A DNA stretch of 61,915 nucleotides from Streptomyces guryensis (GCF_021261325.1 NZ_JAJSBI010000042.1:1-61915); one strand, 5' to 3'. Counted from the stretch's first letter, positions 50,640 to 59,499 are shown. A program made the numbers and translations. The notes: generated from the sequence alone by a model not told the origin.

Positions 50640-50690
50640 TTGATCTTCACCGGCGGGGGTTGATCTTCACCGGCAGGAGTTTGATCTTCC
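50640..50690. repeat. Short tandem repeat of a 20-bp unit
   Basis: TTGATCTTCACCGGCGGGGG (50640-50659) is followed by a copy with two changes (50660-50679) and a partial third (TTTGATCTTCC). Confidence 0.85.
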
Positions 50691-50692
50691 AG

Positions 50693-50739
50693 CCCGTCCG
50701 GCGTTTGAGGACGAGGCCGTTCAGGCCGACAGCGGGGGT
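50693..50739. repeat. Dispersed Streptomyces-type repeat, copy 2
   Basis: Matches 30037-30083 at 44 of 47 positions, same orientation. It lies in an intergenic space between two convergent genes. Confidence 0.85.
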
Positions 50740-50776
50740 CCGGGGGCGGCAGCCCACGGGGGACGGTGGCGCCGAC

Positions 50777-51277
50777 TCACGGCAACCTGGGGAAGCGGGC
50801 CTGCAGTGTCCAGATCGCCGGGTTCTCGCCCAGAGACTCATGCAGGTCGACCAGGTCGGCAATCAGGTCATGCAGAAAGTCCCGTGCCTCACGGCGCAGA
50901 TCACTGTGCGAGAAGGTGAGCGGCGGCTCCTCCGCCGACATCCAGTCGGCCTCCACATCCACCCACCCGAAGCGCCGCTCGAAGAGCATGCGGTCGGTCG
51001 ACTCGGTGAAGTCGAGCTCCGCGTACTGGGGCCGGGAGGCGCGGGACCCCGCCGGATCGCGGTCGATGCGTTCCACGATGTCGCACAGCGCCCACGCGAA
51101 GTCGAGCACCGGCACCCATCCCCAGGCTGTGGACACCTCCCGGTCCGCCTTGGTGTCGGCGAGGTAGACGTCACCGCAGAACAGGTCGTGCCGCAGGGCA
51201 TGGACGTCCGCGCGGCGGTAGTCCGTCTGCGGGGGGTCCGGGAAGCGGTTGGAGAGGGCGTAGCCGATGTCGAGCAC
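50777..51277 (-). CDS. Conserved hypothetical protein
   Basis: A 166-residue acidic cytoplasmic protein without a recognised domain. It contains the segments GYALSNRFPDPPQTDYRRAD, FCGDVYLADTKADREVSTAW and WVPVLDFAWALCDIVERID. GTG 51277 is chosen; the ORF upstream is a Arg/Ala-rich shadow of the divergent aminopeptidase signal sequence. The two genes share a 40-bp promoter region. Confidence 0.72.
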   Translation of the reverse strand: MLDIGYALSNRFPDPPQTDYRRADVHALRHDLFCGDVYLADTKADREVSTAWGWVPVLDFAWALCDIVERIDRDPAGSRASRPQYAELDFTESTDRMLFERRFGWVDVEADWMSAEEPPLTFSHSDLRREARDFLHDLIADLVDLHESLGENPAIWTLQARFPRLP

Positions 51278-51303
51278 GTACGAGATGGTGCCACGCCGCC
51301 GCC

Positions 51304-51320
51304 ATAGGATCACCGGCGTG
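51304..51320 (+). promoter_or_regulatory. Probable leaderless promoter of the M1 aminopeptidase
   Basis: A -10 hexamer TAGGAT (51304-51309) lies 8 nt before GTG 51318, and there is no Shine-Dalgarno sequence, as expected of leaderless Streptomyces genes. Confidence 0.5.
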
Positions 51321-52775
51321 CCCAGACCCGTGCCCGCCCGCCCCCCAGCCCTCCGCGCTCCCGCAGCCTTCCGCGCTCCCGCGGTCCGCCGAGCCCCCGC
51401 GGTTCTCTGCGCCCTCGCCGTTCTCCTGGCCCCCGCCCTGACCGCGTGCGGCGGCGGTGTCCACGGCACACCGGGCGGCTCCGGCCTCCGTGACCCGTAC
51501 TTCCCGAAGGCGGGCAATGGCGGGTACGACGTCAGCCACTACGACCTGAAGCTCGCCTACGACCCGAGCGGCGCCCACCGCCTCACCGGCACCGTGACCA
51601 TCACCGCCCGCGCCACCCAGAACCTCTCCGCCTTCGACCTCGACCTCAAGGGGCTGAACGTCGACGAGGTCACCGTCGAGGGGGAGCGCGCCCGCTGGAA
51701 CCACACCGGGCAGGAGCTCGTCGTCCGCCCGCACGAGGACCTCCGCGACGAGGAGACCTTCCGCGTCACGGTCCGCTACTCCGGCAGCCCGGTGACCATC
51801 ACCGACCCCGACGACTCCGAGGAGGGCTGGCTGCGCACCGCCGACGGCGCGCTCGCGCTCGGCGAACCCACCGGCTCCATGGCGTGGTTCCCCGGGAACG
51901 ACCACCCCTCCGACAAGGCGTCGTACGACATCGCGGTCACCGTGCCGAAGGGCCTGCAGGCCGTGTCCAACGGGGAGCTGACGGGCGAGACGAGCAGCGG
52001 CGGCCGTACGACCTTCACCTGGCACACCGCCGAGCCGATGGCGACCTACCTGGCCACCCTCGCCGTCGGCCACTTCGACATCAGCCGGTACACCATCGGC
52101 AGCAAGCACCTGCCCGTGTACGTCGCCGTCGACCCGACCCAGACGGAGGCGAGCCGCAACGTGCTCGCGAAGCTCCCGGAGATCATCGAATGGGAGGAGA
52201 CCAACTTCGGGCCGTACCCCTTCTCCTCCACCGGAGTGATCGTCGACCGTCCGGACGACGCCGGGTACGCCCTGGAGACCCAGAACCGGCCCGTCTTCCC
52301 CGGCGCCCCCGACACCGGGACCCTCGTCCACGAACTCGCCCACCAGTGGTACGGCGACTCCGTCACGCCGAAGAGCTGGCAGGACATGTGGCTCAACGAG
52401 GGCTTCGCGACGTACGCGGAGTGGCTGTGGGACGAGGACCACGGCGGCGACACCTGCCAGCAGACCTTCGAATCCCGCTACGAGGACGGCGGCAAGGACA
52501 TCTGGGCCTACCCGCCGGCCAAACCGAGCGGCGCGGCGCACATCTCCGACAGCCCTGTGTACGAGCGCGGGGCGATGGTCCTGCACAAGATCCGGCAGAC
52601 GGTCGGCGACGACACCTTCTACGACATCATCCAGGGCTGGGCCGCCGCCCACCGCCACGGGAGCGCGGACACCGGCGACTTCACGGCGTACGTCGAGAAG
52701 AAGGCCCCGGACAAGGACTTCAAGGAGATCTGGAAGGACTGGCTGTACGGGGAGGGGAAGCCGGACCACCCTTGA
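51318..52775 (+). CDS. M1-family zinc aminopeptidase lipoprotein
   Basis: A 485-residue exported metallopeptidase. It has an Arg/Ala/Pro-rich N-terminus, a hydrophobic segment and the lipobox LTAC near residue 47. Zinc site HELAH 338-342 with E361 in WLNEGFATYAEW gives the HExxH-x18-E of M1. The exopeptidase motif is YALETQ. The C-terminal helical domain is short (to 485), as in actinobacterial surface M1 enzymes. It probably trims peptides at the cell surface. Confidence 0.9.
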   Translation: MPRPVPARPPALRAPAAFRAPAVRRAPAVLCALAVLLAPALTACGGGVHGTPGGSGLRDPYFPKAGNGGYDVSHYDLKLAYDPSGAHRLTGTVTITARATQNLSAFDLDLKGLNVDEVTVEGERARWNHTGQELVVRPHEDLRDEETFRVTVRYSGSPVTITDPDDSEEGWLRTADGALALGEPTGSMAWFPGNDHPSDKASYDIAVTVPKGLQAVSNGELTGETSSGGRTTFTWHTAEPMATYLATLAVGHFDISRYTIGSKHLPVYVAVDPTQTEASRNVLAKLPEIIEWEETNFGPYPFSSTGVIVDRPDDAGYALETQNRPVFPGAPDTGTLVHELAHQWYGDSVTPKSWQDMWLNEGFATYAEWLWDEDHGGDTCQQTFESRYEDGGKDIWAYPPAKPSGAAHISDSPVYERGAMVLHKIRQTVGDDTFYDIIQGWAAAHRHGSADTGDFTAYVEKKAPDKDFKEIWKDWLYGEGKPDHP

Positions 52776-52831
52776 GGTGGGTCTGGGAAGATCTCCCGGG
52801 GGCCACACCACGATCCGGGGGACGGAAGACG

Positions 52832-53284
52832 ATGACGACACCGCCGCAGCCGCCGTACGGCAATCAGCCCCAGTACGGTCAGCAGCCACCGCCCCCACCC
52901 GCCACGGCCCCGGCCGGCTTCGGCCCACCGCCACCCCAGTACGCAGCTCCGACTCCGGGCGCGTATGCCCCGGCCCCGGCCGCGCCCCAACCACCCGCCG
53001 AGGGACCGGAGTTCATGGCGGTGGACGTCCACAACTCGATCGTGGTCGACATCGCGGGCATCGCCTTCGAGGACCACGGCGCCGCCATCGAGTTCTCCTG
53101 GCAGGAGATCGGCAGCGTCCACTACAAGGCGAGCCCGAACGGCAAGGCGCTGATGGTGGCGGTGGTGCTGCCGAGCGGCCAGTTCTACGAGTGCGTGGTG
53201 CAGGCGAAGCCGAGGGCGCAGCTGGGGGACTGGTTTGCGCAGTTGGCGGCGGTGCTGGGTTACTACCGGCCGATGGGCTGGTGA
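52832..53284 (+). CDS. Hypothetical protein with Pro/Gln-rich N-terminus
   Basis: A 150-residue protein: the first 58 residues are Pro/Gln/Tyr-rich and disordered, and the remainder is a compact alpha/beta domain (EFMAVDVHNSIVVDIAGIAF ... FYECVVQAK). It has no signal peptide. ATG 52832 is preceded by GGAAGAC; the larger open frame upstream is a shadow of the aminopeptidase gene. The function is unknown. Confidence 0.75.
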   Translation: MTTPPQPPYGNQPQYGQQPPPPPATAPAGFGPPPPQYAAPTPGAYAPAPAAPQPPAEGPEFMAVDVHNSIVVDIAGIAFEDHGAAIEFSWQEIGSVHYKASPNGKALMVAVVLPSGQFYECVVQAKPRAQLGDWFAQLAAVLGYYRPMGW

Positions 53285-53310
53285 CGCGGCGGCCCGTCAG
53301 ACAAGTGCGA

Positions 53311-53337
53311 AGGGCCCGGCACACTGCGCCGGGCCCT
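53311..53337. terminator. Terminator between convergent genes before terD
   Basis: AGGGCCCGGC and GCCGGGCCCT pair perfectly with a 7-nt loop. Confidence 0.85.
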
Positions 53338-53365
53338 CGTCGATCCACGTATCTTGCGGCAGGCG

Positions 53366-53941
53366 TCAGACGTTCACGCCGAAGTCCTGCGCGATGCCCA
53401 CCAGGCCCGAGGCGTAGCCCTGGCCGACTGCGCGGAACTTCCACTCCGCGCCGTTGCGGTAGAGCTCGCCGAAGACCATGGCCGTCTCCGTGGCCGCGTC
53501 CTCCGACAGGTCGTAGCGGGCGATCTCGGCGCCGCCGGCCTGGTTGATGATGCGGATGTAGGCGTTGCGGACCTGGCCGAAGTTCTGCGAGCGGTTCTCC
53601 GCGTCGTAGATGGAGACCGGGAAGACGATCTTGTCGATGTCGGCCGGGAGGCCTGCCAGGTTGACGTTGATCGCCTCGTCGTCGCCCTCGCCCTCGCCGG
53701 TGCGGTTGTCACCGGTGTGGACGATGGTGTTGTCCGGGGTCTGCTTGTTGTTGAAGAAGACGAAGTGGGCGTCCGAGAAGACCTTGCCCTGCGTGTTGAC
53801 CGCGATCGCGGAGGCGTCGAGGTCGAAGTCCGTGCCCGTGGTGGTGCGGACGTCCCAGCCGAGGCCCACGGTGACGGCGGTCAGGCCCGGAGCCTCCTTG
53901 GTGAGCGAGACGTTGCCACCCTTGGACAGGCTTACAGCCAT
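53366..53941 (-). CDS. terD: TerD-family tellurium resistance / calcium-binding protein
   Basis: A 191-residue TerD protein. It begins MAVSLSKGGNVSLTKEAPGL and contains GLGWDVR, the Ca-binding acidic pairs in FDLDASAI and the GEGEGDDEAINVNL segment, and the C-terminal GELYRNGAEWKFRAVGQGY. Streptomyces has several paralogues involved in stress and development. It acts in the cytoplasm; the exact function is unclear. Confidence 0.95.
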   Translation of the reverse strand: MAVSLSKGGNVSLTKEAPGLTAVTVGLGWDVRTTTGTDFDLDASAIAVNTQGKVFSDAHFVFFNNKQTPDNTIVHTGDNRTGEGEGDDEAINVNLAGLPADIDKIVFPVSIYDAENRSQNFGQVRNAYIRIINQAGGAEIARYDLSEDAATETAMVFGELYRNGAEWKFRAVGQGYASGLVGIAQDFGVNV

Positions 53942-54123
53942 GGTTGGGAGTCCTTTCCCTCGTTTGCGTACGGCGGTACGACGTACGGGCTTGAAGCTAC
54001 AGCTACCCCTACCAACGCCAAGAGGGGCACCGAAGGTTCCACGTGTCTTTACTTTCTTTACCGAACTTCGGGTGAACGATATTCGCGTGACGTGTGCCGG
54101 TCAGCTGCGGGACCATGGTGGGC

Positions 54124-54552
54124 ATGTCCGGTCCCTACCTCATCCGCGGCTCCGTCTCGCTCCCCGAGGCCGAGCTCATGTGGCGTTTCTCGCGGTCGTC
54201 GGGGCCCGGCGGACAGCACGTCAACACCAGTGACTCCCAGGTGGAGCTGCGCTTCGACCTGGCGAGGACCGAGGCGCTGCCCGAGGTGTGGAAGGCGCGG
54301 GCGCTGGAGCGGCTTGCCGGACGGCTCGTGGACGGCGTCGTGGTCGTCCGTTCCTCCGAGCACCGGTCCCAGTGGCGCAACCGCGAGACCGCCGCCGTAC
54401 GGCTCGCCTCCCTCCTCGCCGAGGCCAGCGCGCCGCCGCCGAAGCCGCGCCGGGCGACCCGTATTCCGCGCGGCATCAATGAGCGGCGGTTGCGGGAGAA
54501 GAAGCAGCGCTCGGACACCAAGCGGGGGCGGTCCGGCCGGGACTGGTCGTAA
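54124..54552 (+). CDS. arfB: Alternative ribosome-rescue factor ArfB
   Basis: A 142-residue peptidyl-tRNA hydrolase related to class I release factors. The catalytic GGQ is at 29-31 in SSGPGGQHVNTSDSQVEL, and a Lys/Arg-rich C-terminal tail (from about 108) would enter the empty mRNA channel of a stalled ribosome. ATG 54124 is preferred; ATG 54115 is also in frame. Confidence 0.92.
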   Translation: MSGPYLIRGSVSLPEAELMWRFSRSSGPGGQHVNTSDSQVELRFDLARTEALPEVWKARALERLAGRLVDGVVVVRSSEHRSQWRNRETAAVRLASLLAEASAPPPKPRRATRIPRGINERRLREKKQRSDTKRGRSGRDWS

Positions 54553-54661
54553 GGACGGGCGCGGAAAGGTATTCGTAGAACGTCCTTTGTCACGTCCCCG
54601 CCGCCCGGTCCGTCATGTCACTGAGAACCGGAAACGGACCTGTGAGCGGGGAGCTGTGGCG

Positions 54662-55561
54662 ATGAGCGAAAGCGAAGTTCCGAACGACCTTCCGGCGGAG
54701 AAGGAATTCCTGGCCCGGCGATTCGAATCGCATCGGCCTCATCTGCGTGCCGTCGCCTACCGAATGCTCGGTTCGAGCGCCGAGGCTGATGACGCGGTGC
54801 AGGAGGCCTGGTTCCGGCTGAGCCGTACCGACGCCCGGCAGGTGGACAACCTGGGTGGCTGGCTGACGACTGTCGTCGGCCGGGTCTGTCTCGACATGCT
54901 GCGCTCCCGCAAATCGCGTGCGGAGGAACCGTTGGAGAGCGGTACGGCCACCGCGCGCGTGGAGGCCGTTTCCGGTGGTGCCGACCCCGAGCAGGATGCG
55001 CTGCTCGCCGACTCCGTGGGCGTCGCACTGCTCGTCGTACTGGAGACGCTGACCCCCGCCGAGCGGCTGGCGTTCGTGCTGCACGACCTGTTCGCGGTGT
55101 CGTACGAGGAGGTCGCTGAGATCGTGGGGCGGAGCCCTGTGGCGGCGCGGCAGTTGGCCAGCCGGGCGCGGCGTCGGGTGCAGGGGGCTGAGGCTCACGA
55201 TGCCGATCTGGTGCGGCAGCGAGAGGTTGTGGACGCGTTTCTGGCGGCCGCGCGGGAGGGGGACTTCGAGGCGCTGGTCGAGCTGCTGGATCCCGATGTG
55301 GTTGCGCGCACGGAGGTTGGTGTGACGACGGGGGCGGAGGCCGTCGCCAAGGGGGCGTCGAGCTTCCGGCACATCGCGGCCGTGTCGCGGCCTGCGCTGG
55401 TCGACGGTGTCACGGGGCTTGCCGTGTTCATCGACGGGCGGCTGGACCGGACGCTGGCCTTCACCTTCGTGCGGGAGCGGATCGCTGTCATCGACATCGT
55501 GCTGGACGCCGCGCGGGTGGCGGAGCAGCGCGTCACCCTCGTCGACCAGGGCAGGCCCTAG
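54662..55561 (+). CDS. ECF41-type RNA polymerase sigma factor with SnoaL-like C-terminus
   Basis: A 299-residue sigma factor. Region 2 is about 20-90 (HLRAVAYRMLGSSAEADDAV ... WLTTVVGRVCLDMLRSR), region 4 about 125-180 (LTPAERLAFVLHDLFAVSYE) and a SnoaL-like domain of about 110 residues follows, which in ECF41 factors tunes activity in place of an anti-sigma factor. ATG 54662 is used; the open frame upstream is non-coding. The usual partner gene (an oxidoreductase or carboxymuconolactone decarboxylase) is not adjacent. Confidence 0.9.
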   Translation: MSESEVPNDLPAEKEFLARRFESHRPHLRAVAYRMLGSSAEADDAVQEAWFRLSRTDARQVDNLGGWLTTVVGRVCLDMLRSRKSRAEEPLESGTATARVEAVSGGADPEQDALLADSVGVALLVVLETLTPAERLAFVLHDLFAVSYEEVAEIVGRSPVAARQLASRARRRVQGAEAHDADLVRQREVVDAFLAAAREGDFEALVELLDPDVVARTEVGVTTGAEAVAKGASSFRHIAAVSRPALVDGVTGLAVFIDGRLDRTLAFTFVRERIAVIDIVLDAARVAEQRVTLVDQGRP

Positions 55562-55815
55562 GCCGGATCCAGCACCCCGACCGTCTGGCCGCCGCTCGTC
55601 TCCCCGGTCGTACGGAAGCCGAGGCCCAGGTAGAAGCCCTCGGGGCCGTCCGGGCCGGGGTGTCAGGTGACGTACAACTCCCTGCCGCCCCGGCGGCGGA
55701 TCTCGGCGGCCACGGACGCGACCGCGAACCGGCCGTAGCCGCGGCCCTGTTCCCGGCTGCGATGTTCAGCCGCCACAGGCCGGAGCGGGGGTCGACGTCA
55801 TCCGGGCACCGTAAG
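55558..55815 (-). pseudogene. Decayed GNAT acetyltransferase
   Basis: The minus strand encodes the C-terminal half of a GNAT enzyme in two frames: SGLWRLNIAA, then after a frameshift GRGYGRFAVASVAAEIRRRG (the acetyl-CoA loop) ... GRELYVT, an in-frame TGA where Trp is expected, and HPGPDGPEGFYLGLGFR. The last codons overlap the end of the sigma gene by 3 nt. The N-terminal part is missing. It is clearly non-functional as written. Confidence 0.75.
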
Positions 55816-55855
55816 CCGGGTGATCACTGGAGGGCCACGGAACGTGAGGGACGGG

Positions 55856-56440
55856 TCATCCCAGTTGGCGGTACCGCCCCCGGAAATAGGCCAGCGGCCC
55901 CCCGTCCGCGCTCGGCACGCCCGCCGTCAGTACCCGGCCGATCACCAGGGTGTGGTCACCGGCCCGTACCCGCTGTTCCGTGCGGCACTCCAGGGTGGCC
56001 AGGGCGCCGCCCACCAGGGGGGCGCCGGATGCCTCGCCGCGGACGTACGGGATGTCCTCGAACAACAACCGGTCGCTGATGCGGCCCTTCATGGCGAAGC
56101 GGCCGGCGATGTGGCGCTGGCTCTCCGAGAGGACCGAGACCGCCCACAGGGGCTGCTCGTCGAGCAGGTCGTCCATGCGGGAGCCCTCGCGCAGGCTGAC
56201 CAGCACCAGGGGCGGGTCGAGGGAGACGGACATGAAGGCCGTCGCCGTCATGCCGACGTCCTCACCGCCCGGCGCCGACGGGTCGTCGGGGTCCAGCGGC
56301 GGCTCCTGTGCGGTCACCAGGACCACGCCCGCGGCCAGCCGGGACATGGCGGCGCGGAACTCGTCGTTGCTCACCCCCTCAGCATGCCCGGAGGCGCGCG
56401 GGGCAGTGATCGGGAAAATGGCAGCGGGAGTGTTCGGCAC
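55856..56440 (-). CDS. Flavin reductase-like protein
   Basis: A 194-residue FMN-binding flavin reductase domain protein of the kind that supplies reduced flavin to monooxygenases. It shows FRAAMSRLAAGVVLVTA, TATAFMSVSLDPPLVLVSL and the closing LAYFRGRYRQLG. GTG 56440 is taken as the start because a TAGCGT -10 element lies 7 nt upstream, as in leaderless genes. GTG at 56374 is an alternative. Confidence 0.85.
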   Translation of the reverse strand: MPNTPAAIFPITAPRASGHAEGVSNDEFRAAMSRLAAGVVLVTAQEPPLDPDDPSAPGGEDVGMTATAFMSVSLDPPLVLVSLREGSRMDDLLDEQPLWAVSVLSESQRHIAGRFAMKGRISDRLLFEDIPYVRGEASGAPLVGGALATLECRTEQRVRAGDHTLVIGRVLTAGVPSADGGPLAYFRGRYRQLG

Positions 56441-56453
56441 GCCCGAGACGCTA
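56440..56453 (-). promoter_or_regulatory. Leaderless promoter element of the flavin reductase gene
   Basis: TAGCGT at 56453-56448 (minus strand) is separated by 7 nt from GTG 56440, so transcription would start on or near the first base of the codon. Confidence 0.5.
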
Positions 56454-56633
56454 GTGTCCGGCCTGCACGGGGCGCATCGGGCCCCCGGCCGATACCGGGC
56501 CGAGGACGACCTAGGACCATCGACGGAGTTCCCGGAGGAGTTCCCCGCAGAGGTCGCCGACGGGGTTCACCGATGGGCGTTGACTAAACGCACAGCGAAA
56601 ACACAGAAACACCACTCAAATGTTCATCTTTGG

Positions 56634-56647
56634 TAGTGACTTGAGTC
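56634..56647. promoter_or_regulatory. Palindrome upstream of cdgB
   Basis: GTGAC-TTGA-GTCAC is a palindrome about 95 nt before ATG 56736. It has the TNAC...GTNA half-sites of the developmental repressor BldD, which controls cdgB in S. coelicolor, but with a 4-nt spacer instead of 5. Confidence 0.5.
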
Positions 56648-56735
56648 ACAAGAGCCATTAATTGTTGACCCTGTGTACCGAGTGGGCAGCGCGCTGTGAT
56701 TCAGTGGCTGGGAAGCTGCCAATGACGATACGCCG

Positions 56736-58439
56736 ATGAGAACCCTTGATTCGCTGCGAGGTCTCGGGGGGAGGGCGAGCATGGAGACCGAGTCGGAGCC
56801 CTACGTCCGTCTTGGGACTTTGCGACAACTGCACGAGGTCATGGCCGACATGAACACGGCCCGAAGCCTGGCGGACACCCTGCAGACCGTCGCCGACGGA
56901 GTGGTCAACGGACTCGGGTACGAACTGGCGTGCGTCAACCTCGTCCGCCCCGACGGCGACCTCGTGGTCGCCGCCTTCGCCGGCAATCCGGCGGCCGAGG
57001 CGCTCATCACGGGCCGGGTCGGTTCCCGCGAGTCCTGGGAGCGCCGCCTGAGCATGGGCGAGCACTGGGGCGACCTGGTCTTCATACCGCACACCGAGGG
57101 CTGGATACTCGACGACGACGACGTCCCGCAGTGGTACACCGACGGCCCCGCACCCCGCTTCGAGGACGAGTGGCATCCGTCGGACCGGCTGTTCGCGCCC
57201 ATGTACACGCCCGCCGCGCCCGGCGGATCCTGCGGCGAGCTGATCGGCGTCCTGTCCGTGGACCGGCCGCGCAACGGCCGGCGGCCGGGCGCCTGGGGTC
57301 GCGAAGCGCTCCAGATGTATGCGTTCCAGGCCGCCATCGCGATCAGCAACGCGCGTCTACGTGCGAATATGCAGCGGGCACTGGTCAGACTCGAAAGGGA
57401 CCAGCAGGCCCTGCGGGCGAGTGAGGAAAGCTTTAGGCAGGCCTTCGAGTACGCCCCCTCCGGTATGGCGATCGCCGAGATGGGCGGCGACCAGCACGGC
57501 CGGATCCTCAGGACCAACGACGCACTGTGCCGCCTGCTCGGCCGCCCCGCCTCCGCGATGCGCCGCTACGCCTTCTCCGACCTCGTCCACCCCGAGGACA
57601 TCGGCACCCTGCTGAGGACGTCCGCCGAGGGCGGTCGCGCGGAGCTCCGACTCGGCCGCCGCGACGGCACCTACGTCTGGGTCTCCCTCCGCAACTCCGT
57701 CGTCGCGGACGCCGCCGACGGGCCCCGCTTCCTGCTCACCCACGTCGAGGACATAGAGGACCGCAAGCGCCGCGAGCTGCAGCTCGCCCACCGCGCCTCC
57801 CACGACTCGCTCACCGGGCTGCCGAACTCCGCCGAGCTGCGCTCCCGCCTCTCCTCCCGCCTGTGTCAGCGCGCCGGCCACCCGGGCGCCCTGGAGTCCC
57901 TGGACGCGGCCTACGGCCATCCCGTCTACGACGCGGGCGGCCACGGCTTCGACTTCCGGCCGGGCGGCGGCGTCGAGGTGTTCGACGGCTTCGACCACCA
58001 TGTGCACACCGCCGCCCCCGAGAGCGAGCGCGACGACGGCACCAAGGGGCTCGCGGTCCTCTTCTGCGACCTCGACGGCTTCAAGTCGATCAACGACCGG
58101 TTCGGGCACAACGCGGGTGACGCGGTTCTCATCGAGGTCGCCCGGCGGCTGTCGCGGGCCGTGCGCGACGGCGACACGGTCGCGCGGCTCGGCGGCGACG
58201 AGTTCGTGATCCTCGCCGACGGGCTGGGCCGGGCCGACGCAGCCGACCTCGCCGTACGCCTGCGCAACGAGATCATCCAGCCGATCCGGGCCGAGGGACG
58301 GGCCGTCCGGGTGGGCGCCAGCTTCGGCATCGGGTGGGCGCACTGCGGCATGACCGCGGACGAAGTGTTGAAGTCCGCCGACGAGCGGATGTACGTAGAG
58401 AAACGATCTCGTCCCAAACAGCACAGACGCGCGGGCTGA
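56736..58439 (+). CDS. cdgB: Diguanylate cyclase CdgB (GAF-PAS-GGDEF)
   Basis: A 567-residue cytoplasmic c-di-GMP synthase. A GAF domain spans about 30-220, PAS/PAC about 225-350 (SFRQAFEYAPSGMAIAEMGG) and the GGDEF domain about 355-565, with an intact GGDEF at 486-490. A Gly/His-rich insertion of roughly 40 residues separates the start of the GGDEF domain from its FCDLDGFKSIND motif. No EAL domain is present. In Streptomyces, c-di-GMP activates BldD and so restrains sporulation; cdgB is itself a BldD target. Confidence 0.92.
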   Translation: MRTLDSLRGLGGRASMETESEPYVRLGTLRQLHEVMADMNTARSLADTLQTVADGVVNGLGYELACVNLVRPDGDLVVAAFAGNPAAEALITGRVGSRESWERRLSMGEHWGDLVFIPHTEGWILDDDDVPQWYTDGPAPRFEDEWHPSDRLFAPMYTPAAPGGSCGELIGVLSVDRPRNGRRPGAWGREALQMYAFQAAIAISNARLRANMQRALVRLERDQQALRASEESFRQAFEYAPSGMAIAEMGGDQHGRILRTNDALCRLLGRPASAMRRYAFSDLVHPEDIGTLLRTSAEGGRAELRLGRRDGTYVWVSLRNSVVADAADGPRFLLTHVEDIEDRKRRELQLAHRASHDSLTGLPNSAELRSRLSSRLCQRAGHPGALESLDAAYGHPVYDAGGHGFDFRPGGGVEVFDGFDHHVHTAAPESERDDGTKGLAVLFCDLDGFKSINDRFGHNAGDAVLIEVARRLSRAVRDGDTVARLGGDEFVILADGLGRADAADLAVRLRNEIIQPIRAEGRAVRVGASFGIGWAHCGMTADEVLKSADERMYVEKRSRPKQHRRAG

Positions 58440-58572
58440 TCTCCAGGTCAGGGGCCGGGTCCGCGGACGGATGCGATCCGAGTCACCCGTTTGGGGCAGC
58501 TGGAGCGGGTAGGCTCGCCATTCTGACCCCACGTATCGCGTTCGACCCGCACCGCTGAGGAGTACCACGGAG

Positions 58573-59499
58573 ATGACGTCCGGCAACAACGGCGCCAGCA
58601 CGCCCGAGGACGACGACCCGTTCGGCTACCTCTACGCCGACGGGCAGGCCAACGGCGCCCAGCCGCCGTCCGGTGGCGGTGGCTACGGCTACCCGGGCTC
58701 CGGCAACCGGAACCGCGCGGTCGGCCAGCGCCAGTACGGCCAGCCGGCCCAGGCCCAGCAGACGGCCGCCTACGGCCAGGTCCCGCAGCAGCAGGCCACC
58801 TACGGCCAGCCGAGCGCCCACTACGCGGCACCGGAGACGTTCCCGGGCGGTGCTCCCACCAGCCAGCAGCCGATGCCCGGCGGTGGCGGCGGCGGTCGCC
58901 GCGGCCCCAACACCAAGGGCCTGCTGATCGGCGCGATCGCGGTGGTCGCCGCGGTCGTGATCGGCATCGGCGTGGCGATGATGAACGACAACTCCAAGAA
59001 CGACAAGGCGGGCGGCGGCTCCTCCGGCACGCCGTCCACCTCGCAGAGCTCCAATCCGAGTCAGTCGGCTAGCAGCAGTGCGTCGGCGGATCTGCCGAAG
59101 ACGGATGCCAAGGCGCTCCAGCTGGGGGGTGGCGCGACCACGGCCTCGGACGTCAAGGGAGCGAAGGCGGACGGCGGGGTCTATGTGACGGGGTTCAACA
59201 ATGTCGGCGCCTCGCTCACCTGGACTGTCAACATCCAGAAAGCCGGCTCGTACCGCCTGTACGTGCACTACAGCATTCCCGGTGTGGATGCCAACGCGAC
59301 GCTGACGGTCAATGGAACCCCCAACCAACAGCCGCTGGGCATGAAGAACTTCACCCATCAGGCGAAGGGTGACTTCGAGAAGGGCTGGCAGTCCACCTGG
59401 GCTCCGGTGACGCTCACCAAGGGCTCCAACACGTTGACGGTCTCCTGCGGTCAGGGGAACCAGTGCAACGCCCTCATCGACCAACTGTGGGTGCAGTAA
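58573..59499 (+). CDS. Membrane-anchored protein with CBM6/35-like domain
   Basis: A 308-residue protein. The cytoplasmic N-terminus (about 1-112) is Gly/Gln/Tyr-rich with YGQP repeats, followed by one membrane helix (about 115-137, GLLIGAIAVVAAVVIGIGVA), a Ser-rich linker and a beta-sandwich domain of about 130 residues (GGVYVTGFNNVGASLTWTVN ... SYRLYVHYSIPG) typical of carbohydrate-binding modules 6/35. It probably binds wall or extracellular glycans. Confidence 0.85.
   Translation: MTSGNNGASTPEDDDPFGYLYADGQANGAQPPSGGGGYGYPGSGNRNRAVGQRQYGQPAQAQQTAAYGQVPQQQATYGQPSAHYAAPETFPGGAPTSQQPMPGGGGGGRRGPNTKGLLIGAIAVVAAVVIGIGVAMMNDNSKNDKAGGGSSGTPSTSQSSNPSQSASSSASADLPKTDAKALQLGGGATTASDVKGAKADGGVYVTGFNNVGASLTWTVNIQKAGSYRLYVHYSIPGVDANATLTVNGTPNQQPLGMKNFTHQAKGDFEKGWQSTWAPVTLTKGSNTLTVSCGQGNQCNALIDQLWVQ

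Noticed and set aside
53354..54661. Long N-terminal extension of the sigma factor frame
   Set aside because: It runs antisense through terD and out of frame through arfB; ATG 54662 starts directly before region 2.
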